NCBI GenBank assembly: GCA_032164245.1
Contig: JAVMKO010000001.1
Location: forward strand, 168,507,434-168,571,433
Reading direction: 5' to 3'
Length of the DNA: 64,000 bases
Source: Sternotherus odoratus
Lineage: Eukaryota; Chordata; Testudines; Kinosternidae
Both the position numbers and the translations under genes were made by a program. Positions 35,001 to 47,000 of the stretch are shown piece by piece (position 1 is the first letter of the stretch; every line of letters starts with the position of its first letter). The notes beneath the pieces were generated by a model. It was not told where the DNA came from and did not search any database. It saw nothing but the letters and a program-made list of their open reading frames with translations.

Positions 35001-38000
35001 GATGTGTCTTGGCTGAGACGCTCCATCATCAGTATGAATGAAGTGTTGCATTACTGTGCTCTGATTAACCTCCAGAAACGTCCCATAATCCCCTTAAGTC
35101 AAGTGGCCACTTTTGTCATTGTTTTGAACTCAGCTGTAGGAATGCGGATATCCCCTTTCAAAGCTCCGTTTCTGACAGTTGGCATGGTTATCAGCTCCAA
35201 GACAAAGCAAACATTACTTATTATGTTGCTTGCTTTGAGAGAGAGGCTGCGGAGGGCAGGGTCTGAACTTGCAAGACAGCATGCTGACATGCTCTCAGCA
35301 CCCCAAATACCCACTCTCTCTCTCCCCACACAACACACTCCCTGTCACACTCCACCCCAACCCTGGCATTTGAAAAGCACATTGCAGCCCCTCGAATGCT
35401 GGGATAGCTGCCCATAACGCACCGCTCCCAGTACCTCTGCAAGTGCCACAAATGTGGCCACGCCAGTGCACTTGCAGTTGTCAGTGTAGATGGACTGCGG
35501 CGCTTTCCCTGGTGTGCTCTCTGAAGGCTGGTTTAACTCAAAAAACTCTACATCTGCAAGTTTAGCCAAGCCCTGTGCTAAGGCTTATAGCGGTATAACT
35601 GCCTTAGTAAAAAAAATCATACCCCTGTCAGGCATAGTTATACTATTATAGTAACTTTTCTAAGTGTCAACCAGGCATTAATACCAGTAGGGTTTTAGGA
35701 AAATGATTCCTTATGCTTTATTAACTGATGTGTTGTTGTATTTCAGACCCTAAAGATTTAAGTTGCACTTACAAACCATCCAGTGTAAGTGAACATTACT
35801 GTAATATTCATTGTTATATTTCATGTTACTTTTTTTTTATGGAAAAATAGAACAACATTTGGTAGTTATAGTATGAAACTAGCCTTCTTGTATATATTTC
35901 CACAATGAGGGGTTGTAATATCTGTCAAGGAAATGAATTAAGTGTGGTGGTAGGACTTGTGATAATGTAGTGTATTGGTTTTGTAGTGAAATTCGGGTAT
36001 TATTCATGTGGTTTGCTGTGGGGGAAGAAGAAAATATTTTTTAAAAAAAATCACCCCCCAAATTTTTATTTAAATTTTAAAATGGATTTTTAAATTTTGT
36101 TTAAATTAGCATAAGGAACAATTTGAGGGGGAAGATCTCCACAACAGGATCCTCATGTAGATGTATTTTTTCCTGCCCCCAGATTTCACTGGGATAAGGA
36201 AAGATTTGGGTCTATATCATTTGCCTTAATGATATCCTTTGGCAGTGAGTACCAAAGATGAATTGTACACTGAAAGAAAATGTCCCGTGTCTGTTTTGAA
36301 TATATTGACTTTCTTAATTTTTCATGCAGTCTTGTTCTTGTATGGTAATTTAGGGTAGGTTTGGCCTCTCTGAAGCATGTATTAGATCTTGAACTGATTT
36401 CTCCTCTTCTCTTACTGCTCTCCTCTCTAAAGAACCTAATCTTTTTAATATTTTCTGATATAAAGTTTTCTGATCATTTTAATTTCCATCCTCTCAAGCA
36501 TATGTTTTTGGCTTTATCAAATATTTTGCTCATCTCATTTCAGAAAATACTGTACTGTATATTTTCCATTTAATTCTTTCTCATTTTTTAAATACAAGTA
36601 AATCTCTTACTGGATTGGAGTTACATGACTCATAGACATTTTGTGCTGGAAGATACTTTCCTTAAGTATTTATTTGCTGCCTATTGAGAAACATACTGGT
36701 GAATGTTTCAATTGCTTCAGACAGTTGCTGGAAAGAAAAATAGATCTCGGAATTTGCCACTAAGCTTTGCTGAGGTAAATGTATTCCATTCACTTCAATG
36801 TGCTGTTACTGGAAAGCATTGTTAAAGAGCTCTGCACAGCATATTGCTTTTCTGCCTCACCAAAAGCTGATATGAAAGAAAAAATGACTTTCAACTATAT
36901 CTGTCTTGATGCTGCTGAACTAAAAAAAAAAAAAAAAAAAAGGCAACTGAGGATTTGTTTTCTTGCAGCCACCCCTCAAAAAAGAGGTCATTGACTTAAT
37001 CTTCTCATGAACATCAACAAAATAATTGCCCCACACCCAGCCTCATTGTCTGATGCATTTGACCTACTGTTTCCATGGAAACCATGCTCTCTGGAGCACA
37101 AAGCATCGCTCCCTCCCACAGATTCTTATTTGCAATCCCATAGGAGGTTTTAAACACATTTCTCTCCTAGACTTCACTCAGAAATAGCCCCAGAATGCAA
37201 AATTTGCCAAGAGTTCAATTCATCCTAGGAAGTCACATGATGTTTGAATGTGGGAATACCTCACATTTTAAAATTTGAGGTCCAGAAAGTACAGAGTGAT
37301 GTCAACCGGAATTGAGGGTAGTGCACTCTCCTTCCCCCTTCACCCCAGGATTAATTTGTAGAAGTTAAACCAATTAATAGAATATCAATTAACAAATCTG
37401 GTTGCTGAAGTATAGATGAATAACAACTGAAAGGCTACAGCTAAGGTATTAGGACAATAAACAAACAGTGCCATCACTTGAAACAAAAATCTTGGCCTTG
37501 CTTGACTAGCTGCAGAATTTTGCAGTAAGGCATACAATTCTAGCTGCCACTTTTTGTTCTCTGTCCTTCTGAGAAGCAAATTCCCATGGGGCATGGGTCC
37601 CCTTGAAAATGTTTAAAACATTTTTTGTAAATAATAATTCAAGAGTCTATTTGAATCTAAGCAGAACAGAGACAATCTTTTAATTGCAGATTAAGCAATA
37701 AAAACTTGAAAAGTTACCATGAGGAGTAGTTCCTCGCAGAGAGTAAATCTAAGGCACCATCTGTGAGCTGGTCTGGTGATTTTTTTTTTCCGTATCCCCC
37801 ATAACTTGAAGAGACATGAAACTAGGAAGCCCAGTTCCCTCCATACTTTCAAGTGACTACACTATAAGTTACAAGCTATGGAAAAATTCATCATTTTTCC
37901 TCCCAAATCAGTGTCAGAGACTGGAACAGAACCTAAAACCCTGAACTCTGACTTTCTCCACAGATCTCTCAGGATCCACACTGTCACTTGTATCTGGCTT

Positions 38001-41000
38001 TGCTCTGTTAGAAAAGAAGTTCTATCTGGAAACAGAATCCACTCATGAAGATAATTTCATTTGAAATTAAGTTTTTCAACAATCCCAAAAATAGAAGGTG
38101 CACTTAAGTGCTTGTACATCTGAAACTTGTTTCAAAATATTTCAGTCTGGTGTAAATGCCAGAAGTGGAGTCTTTGTCTAAGCTTTCCACAGAGCTGTGC
38201 TCTCCACAGAAGCTGTCATTCAAGCAGTCTGTGCAATCTGCAATGAGGAATTTGATAAGTGACAGGAGAGGGCAGGTTTAATGGCATCTGTATTAGGGAA
38301 AGAAATGTACCGCATTATGTGAAGATTTGGTATCTTCTTTTTCATTGCTTCAAATCTAATCTCTAATTCACTGCTCTTGCAACATAGCCTGTAGACCCAG
38401 CTGATCATTATGGTATGAACATGTTGCAATTCTCTTCTTCTAAATACTCTTTTAACATGCCTTTCCATTTCTGTAGAAATCCGTTCTTTTAAAATTTCCT
38501 GTGGTAAAGTTTACCCGTATCTGAAAGGTTCCATGCTTTTCAACTTCTTACTTCTCTCCAGAAGATAAAGTGTAAATATTTAATATGCAGCCTCTCAGTC
38601 TAGTCCTCGTCTCCAGACATTTCCTCTTGACCAGAGTATATTGCATTTAAACAGAGAAATGGTGGGGGAGGAGGGGGGAATCTTTCACCTTTTTTCTCTT
38701 CGTAACCTTTACATAAAGACATAGCTGGCCTTTTCTCGGATAATAGATTTTCTTTCTGCTAGATCATTGTAATTCACTTCCAAACATGATTCTTCTTTCC
38801 AGCAAGACCATTTCTAGGATGTATTTTTCAGAACCCTTCTTCTTGGACTTTGGCCCATCAAGGATGATTACTTCAATCTTTGACTGCACTTTACCTTTTA
38901 TGGATTATACATAATTTATCCTCATCCCTCCATAAATTTTCTGCATTGGAGGAATGAACAACTAAAGAACAACAAAAAGTGTATAGATGCATATTCATCT
39001 GGGGAAAATTTTGTCTATATTTCCTTTTAAATTAAGACTTTAAATATGGACAAGGCATGCTTTTCTGATTGTATTTATTTTTTACATAGCATTCAGTATG
39101 TACTTAGGCACTTTGTAAAGTTTAGTGCCTCCCTCTGTTCCTCTAATGTTATACCCAACTGAACATAGCCCCATGTTCTCTCTACCTGGTGGTGAATATA
39201 CCTTTAAGGTTTACATGTAATCTACCCAATTGACACATTTCGTATCAATGGCAAATCTTTTTAGATAAAGTGTCTATGGTGACGTTTTTCAAAGAATGCA
39301 ATTTCAGCATGCACTGATGTGCAACAGTCCATGCAAATGAATGTCTATATTTACAGGAAAGCAACTATTTTAGATCTGTTCCAGCTGGGGGCCTGGAGAG
39401 CCCACAAAGGATAAATAGGATCAGATCCTTGCGTGGGGTGGGGTGGGGAAAGTGCCTCAAAGACCACAACTACAACCCTGGTGCTCCCTTTCTGGGCTCA
39501 GACAGCTAGAATGAATATTTTATAAGAGAACGTGAAAGACCTTTATCTTCAATGGGAGGGAGGAGGAGAGAGATTGTTCCTTAATGGCAGCCTCTGAAAT
39601 AAGTGGATCAGTTTAGGAAGTCTAATTGTGATTAAAGCATCGTTACAAAATGTGGATTTTGTAGTGAAAAATGTCAAAGCCATTAAATAGAATGAGCTCA
39701 AAATCTGAATTTCCTGTGCCACTCCTGTGTACAGCACAATTTGAAATGAGAATATATAAAAGTGCCTTCTCTTTCACATTTTGCAAGATTCACAGAGCTC
39801 CACCTGAATTTAAAATAACTAGAATGTACAGTCATCAAACCATACGTTTTTCCATTTGGCTTTGCATCTGAGGTGTGATGAACAAAGATGTTTGGTATGT
39901 AAAAGTAGGATCTAACCCTGCTTTTAGCATCAGTAACTTCTTTAAGGTAGTGTTTTTAAAATTGTTTTGCAGAGCTCAAAGTCTTACATGAATGGTACGA
40001 ATAAATTCAGAGTCCAGAAGCCAACCTTAAATCTTAAAGAAACCAACAAACTTCAGGTAAAATGAAATGTTTTAAATTAAAATTGAATGTAAGATTTTCT
40101 AAGCTCAGATAGAATCTTTACAATGAAAATGGCTTTACCCATGAATATTTCAATCTGCTAAAGATCTTATAGAAAAATATAAATATAAAAATATTTCAAC
40201 TTACTCTAAAACAATGTTTTAAGGGGAGATTTTTCAGACAAAAGGCAGCTAGGTGACTGACTGCCCTTTATGCATATGAAAATCTTTCCCTTCATTTCTT
40301 CTGTTCTATAGTGTCCCCTTAGCGTTTTTTGCTTTTGGCTGGAGATTTACTGCGTCTTAAAAATAATATTTAACAACTTCTGTGCCCCATTGTCCTTGCC
40401 TACAAAACCAGTTGCATCACTTCTGTGATACACTTCGAGCCCTTCAGAATGAAAATTTAATTTTAAAAGGAGGGGAAGAGTAGTGAGAGCAATGTGAGCA
40501 AAAGTCACAGTAGTGATAAGGGGATGAGCATAAACCCATAGCCTGGATTAAAAACATCCCCAAATTTGGGAGACCCTCAGATCCCAACATTGTAGTTGTG
40601 ACCAGTCTCTTCAATAATTACATCCTGAATTTCATTTAGGAGAGCAGAGTACTGTGCTGTACAGTACAAGGCACAAATAGCCAAAACATAAGTACCTTTC
40701 ACTCTGCATCCCTTGGTTTACTAAATATACTGTGTATGATATTTTACAAGGGAATATATTTGATTATTCACTAGTGAGCAGAGTAGAGACCGTTTCCCCC
40801 CATCATACTAAGGGACAACAAAACTGGTTTTGTTTCTTTGGCGTTATCTGAAGCCCATTAAAGTCTGTGTGTGTCTTTCCACTGAGTTCCAAGGACTCTG
40901 GACCAAGCCCTTACTGATGAGCAGCTATTTTACGTGTTCCTCCTTTCATTCTAAGGCCTGAGTTATGCCTGGTAGGCAGAGTCTGTAGTAAGACTTGGTG

Positions 41001-44000
41001 TGCAGCTGAACCACTCCAAGGGAACAAAATGGATCCTGGAGCTCCCTCAGGGAGAGGAGTAATTTGCAACACCATATTAAGGTGCCATATAGACCCCATC
41101 ACTGCCTACAATGAACTGTTTGAGTACAACCTATAGCCCAGATGTTACTTGCCAGTATTATGCTCTGAATAATTTTAAAATAATGGCAAGAGTCTTGAAT
41201 CTCATAAGCTGTTTTTGAACAATTCATAAACACAAAGAGCTGAAATTTGAAAATAAACTGTTGGCTGTAATTGCTCTAATCATAACTCTCAGTAATTGTC
41301 AGTTTGTGCAGAGAGGCTATAGACTGAATGGATAAGGAGACTTTATCCTTTCACCCTGAGAGATGTTTCATCTTGATTATGACAGACAGACACTGGCTGA
41401 GCAGCACTGGGATGCTTGTTGTCAAATCTGTCAGAGTTAATGTGTGTGTTCTTTGCCATCTGTGTTAATTGTTCATAATTTTGAGAAATAACCAGGCAAA
41501 AAAACACTCTGTCTCTGCTCTGTTTTTGAGACCTTGCCCTTTCCCACTGCAGTTAAGAATAAATATATCTAACCTTGATCTTGTAAATGTGGAGCTGAAT
41601 ATATTTTTAACAGTGAGTACACTATTGCTAAGATAAGATTATCATAGTTCTGCTTCTTGCTGCTTGTACAAACAGCAGATGTTCAGTGGTTTTAGAGCCA
41701 GTCAATTCCTAGCATACTAGATTGGCAGCTCTTACCGGTTCTTAGCTGACCACTCTAAACACTATAAAAAGAAAAATAATATTCAATATATGCAACAAAT
41801 AAAAGCAAAATGTGTTTCTAGATACATTACCTGTCATGTAAGATTGGCCTCTTCAAATTATACGTTATTGCTCAATAATAAATCCTTCCCTGGAGGTCAG
41901 GAGTGTACCATATGTCTGTTCACTCTCACTGACAAAGCTGAAAAGTATTATCCCTGCCAAGCTCAAATTGCTTTTTCCTTATCTAGCTATGTCTACCACT
42001 TAACTCCAAGATATTGATACATATCTCCAACTTAAATTGCTAAGAGAGGTGATATGTGTTGTGTATTGGTAATTTCCACTTCAGAATTATCATCCTCTTC
42101 GCTTTAGTAAACTTAGAGTCACCTGTCTGAGAAATGAATGTCAAGAATCAGAGAGGTAGCCGTGTTAGTCTGGACTCAGACAATTCCAATCAGGCTATTG
42201 TGCTTACAGGTATTCTGCAGGGTTTACTCTGTCCTTATTCAAGCAGTGCTCCTGTGGAAGTCAATAGGAAATTTTCCTTAATGAAGACTGAAGGGATTTT
42301 GACCAATGTTTTTGTTTTGTGTTTTGGGATTGATAATTTGAATTGCAAATGGTAAACTAAAGTATCAACAGTGTTTCAGATATTCAAAAATTTAAAACTG
42401 AAATTAAGTGTCAGCTGCTAATTTGTTGCCATTTAAAATGTATAAATAGGATTATTTCAGAATCCCTCACTAGTAAGTATCATTTTCAAATCTGTTCCAT
42501 AATTTTTAATCTGTAACATCTGTTCTCCATGTCAGTTTGTCTAATATTAATCAGACACTTTCCATCTTCCACACAAGTATAGGGGGTGGAATAACATACC
42601 AATTTATGTTTCCAAGCTTAGATTCAAATAAATGTGGTAGTATTAAGCTCTTCACCAAGATTTAATATAAATATGTGATAGTTAGGAGGAGGGTGAACAT
42701 ACATTAAAATCCTCTTGCAGCTAAAATGAGAAGCCCTGTTAGGTCATCTTAAAGTATGACAGTGCTGCGAAATACTGGGTTTCTACAACTACTGAACCTA
42801 TCATTTTCAAGCTGGCAAAATAGTTTTGATGGACCTTAACAGCTTTGTATCCAAAACTTCTGCCACGAGACATGGGAGTGAGTGGTGAATCTTGCATTTA
42901 GGTCTGAACTTCCCAAAGATTCAGGAGGGGAGCATGTGGGAGGTTTTGGTTCAATATAATCTCTGGGTAGTTGGTTTACCGCACTTAGGCAAGGATTCCA
43001 ATCCCTATTCATATTGAATAGTACTTCACCCCAACAGTACTGTTGAACAGAGGTGCCAAATCAGATACTTCCAAGGGAGGATGATCAAATTATGATCCCT
43101 ACCTCACCCCCTCCTCCTGAAGGGACCCCAGGTTTCCCTTGACCAGGGAGTGTCTACCTCTCTTACCACACGGTGCATGAGCCAGTCTGAATTCTCCATG
43201 GGCTCCCCTGCACTCTGCTGTACAGGAACGGGCTTCTGGTGCACCAGGTCACCACATCATTTCACTCTGCCACTCCTCCAAAATTTCAGTGGTGTGGTAA
43301 ACCTGTGCTCCAGGGTGCAACACCATTCACTTAAACCTGGCCTGGCCACGCCTTCATGTGGACAGAGGGGAGGCCAGGTCAGACTTCAGTGGCAATGTGA
43401 CTATACAGCTGGAGTGTTTGGTCCAGACCTCTCTGGCAGCAGCTGTATTTGTTTAGTATGGGACATCTGCTTAAAGATGGTTGGGCCATGGCCCCCCTGC
43501 TCCACGGCCTATGGAACTTTGGACAAGTGAAAAAAACTTTGGGGTTGGGGATTTACTTTCACTTCCCTCCCCCCACCTCTTGTAATTGGTGCCACCGCTA
43601 TTGAAGTTAGGTGGAATAAGGTACTACTCCGTGTAAAACATCAGAATATAGCCCTTTGATAATATTGATCTAATTCATAAGTGTCACTGCTTGAATGAGT
43701 AAGACTGAAAACTAGAGGTGAGGAACAAAACAAACTCATGAGTCTTTTAAAATAAACCATACGCTATACATACCTGAACAGTACAAATGATCCCTACTTA
43801 AACTGATGAATGTGAAGATACAAGGGACAGAAATTCTGAAAAATCAGCTTAATATTTATGTAGAAACCAGGTAATGTCAGTGATCTCTTCAGTATGTTAA
43901 CCAAGAAGTATTTTCAACTCCAACTAATGAGACCACATTTGAATGGTGGATGGGAAGAAGCCATTAAAAAGTAGAAAAAATAAGTCCGTTTCCAATAGCT

Positions 44001-47000
44001 GGGTTCCATTCAGGACACGCTATGATGCGTAGTGGTTTTGAAATTTGAAATCTGCTCACAATACAGATACTGTAGTGCTTTGACTCCAGAAGTAAATGCA
44101 TGCAGCCCTCAACAATAGTGCCTTTTTCACTAAAGATTTCAGAATCTGTGATTCACTTTCTGTAGTATAAAAAGTAAAGTCATAAGATGTGAATGACTTA
44201 GTTGTTAGATACATACGTTTTAATGTATTTACTTTTTTTGTGTGTATGTATTTACTTTTTTTGTGTGGTGGTGGGAAACTATATGTAGGATTCAGCGATG
44301 CAGTGTTTGCTTCCTGACAGAGAGAACTGCACAGTGCCACTGAACCATAACTTTGCAGTCAATGGGGAAGGTGGAACTAGAATGTCAGCTATAAGCTTCA
44401 TAGGTGCTTTGCGAATACCTGTGAGTACATGCATTAGTCTTATCCACTCTACTGTGCCTTGGCTTTTGCCCTATATGATTCTGATTTTTAGACAGTTTAA
44501 ATGGAGAAGTGGACAAAGTTGGTTTTCCCATCTCAAAATTGGTATTCTATTCAGTCATGTTGAATTCCTGGATGTCACGAATCTGGAGATATATGGTATA
44601 AGATAAAGTGGGTGCCCTATTCAGAAGAAGAGAGGATACAGAAAAAGGGAACATTTGGTTCAAATAAGCCAACTGAATAAAGTAATAAATCATACATTAG
44701 AATTTACAAACATCCAAAAAACTAGTGAGTGCAGGTTTAAACCTGCTCTTGGAGTTTTAAGCTGTATAACTAGCACTCGTGCACTTCATAACCCAAGAGC
44801 CTGATGACATTATTACCGTAACACAATGGGACTATTTATGTCTGAGGGGAGAGAAATAAGGGGATCAGAGAGTCAACCTTGATTTGTCAGGGGTGGAGGA
44901 GGAGTAGCTGAAATACTGACACCCTCTTCTGCAGTGGCCACAGAACTGTCCTTTCATAGCATCTCTTCTTATGCTCTTTGAAGCTTCAGGTAACTGACTA
45001 GTCCCAGTTAGAGCTGGTTGGAATTTTCTCTCTAAATTGTTTTTTTTAATGGAAAAATGTCATTTTCACAGTTACTGATTTTTCTTGAAATTTTTCATGA
45101 TGGAAAATCAGGGGGGAAAATTGTTGGCGTAGTGTTGACCTGAATCAAAATATTTCCATTTATTGGACAGAATCAAAATGTTTTGAGTCACTTCAATCTC
45201 AATCTGAATCCACCTGAGCTACCCTGGTACTTCATTGAAGTTCCAATTCGGGTCTTCCTCATTCTACTCTCTGGGTCAGGCTTCTCAGCTAGACTACATC
45301 TCCCATGATGCTCTTTGATCTCCTCTTTGGCTGCACTGCCATAGTGTATCATGGGAGATGTAGTTTTGCTGTGGAATCTGGCTCATAGAGGCAAATGGGG
45401 ACATGAGGCATCTGAACCACAATTCCTATGTAGCTCAGGTAGATGCAGTTCAATGTCAAACTGAAACAAAATGTTTCCAAATAAAAAATTTTTGGAAATT
45501 TTTGTTGCCTGAAAAAGTAGCAATTTTGACTTTGTCCTGTTTTGAGGCAAAAAACAGTGCTGAAATATCAGAATTTCCTGCAGGATAAAAGTCCTGATTT
45601 CTGACCAGCTTTAGTCCCAGTGGGTCTGTGATACTGTGACTTCCTTAAGTGGAAGAACTCTTCATCCAGTACGAGCAAGCTGAACTTCAGTGCATGTGCT
45701 TTTTTTTGTCAGATGGGTTTTGGGTTTGCTTTTTGGTGGGTGGGTGTGAAGTGGAAGTCTGAAGTTGAGCTATATGAACTTGGTATATAATTGTATTATG
45801 TAGCCCATTACTCCTTGTTGTATGTGTATTTGTCCTCATCTTTGGAGCAGTTGTACTGATGTAAATTATGAAATATTAATATTGTACCTGTTAAAGAAAA
45901 GCACTTGATTACACTAGGGCTTCACTGCATTAATTGGCTGCCTGTGTTAAGTGTTAAATCGAATTCAACTAATGTCAAAATATGATGGAAACTCCTACCT
46001 AGTCTCTGGTCTATATCTTCCATAGAGTCAGTGGACTGGGTTCTACTGTGGTGTAAGTAGGCTATAACGCCACGGAAGTCAGTACAGTGGTACCTGCTTA
46101 CAATAGGATTTAATTTGGGCCAGTGTCACAAATGGCATCACTTCTTCAGGCAGATGACTTCCATCAATAGAAGGTTCATAAATGATAATTGTCATTTTCA
46201 AAAGCTCCTCATTTGAAAGCACATTTTATGGCTTATGGAGCATCTTACAATTCAAGCTTTCAGATTGCTGGATAAAAGAAAAGGGGTTTTGTTTGAATTC
46301 AGGGTAATTAGCTCTGCTCAAGGAAACACAAATAAAATCCAGCTGGAACTGTCATTGGGTCAGTGTGAATGTAGGAAAGAGTTCCTAGCACTATATGCTA
46401 CCCTCCTGTACCCTTAGATTCTAACCAGTACCTGATCCTGCAATAGCAAGGTGATGTATATCTCAAATATCCTCTTCTGCCTTCTCTTTGAGTCTTGATT
46501 CTTCCCCGTCCACTTCTCCTGTCACTTGCTGATGGGAATGAATAACACTTTAAATACAGCAAGGGGTGGGTGGGTGGGCTAGTGGGGTGTTGAGGGGGAT
46601 GGGAAAGCATGAATGGGGGGGGCAAATCTCCATCAATCCATACTGAAATCTGCAGGAGTAGCATAATAGCAAGGACTTAAAACTGTAAAACCCCAAATTA
46701 CTGCCAGAAGATGCAAATGGTGGGGGAAGGATTGACAGGAACAGGTTTATGTGGCAGTCCAATACACTTCAGCTGTGTTTTTATAATAACCTTACATAGA
46801 ATTCTCAGTTAAGGTGATAAGGTAAAAGAAACCTGAAACTTGTATGTTAAATAAGCACCTACTTTTACTGTGCTGAGTCCTAACTAGGCACCTCTTTGAC
46901 ACCATGCACCATATGGGCTGTGTGGATTTTTGAAGAAATAAATGCCATTGGTGAAATTCTGGCCCAATTTAAGTTGTTAGGAAAACACCCCAGCTCACAA

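Noticed and set aside
44298..44606. A separate 102-codon gene starting at the ATG at 44298
   Set aside because: Its first part is SLC37A1 exon 10 in frame. The rest runs into intron past the donor at 44421.
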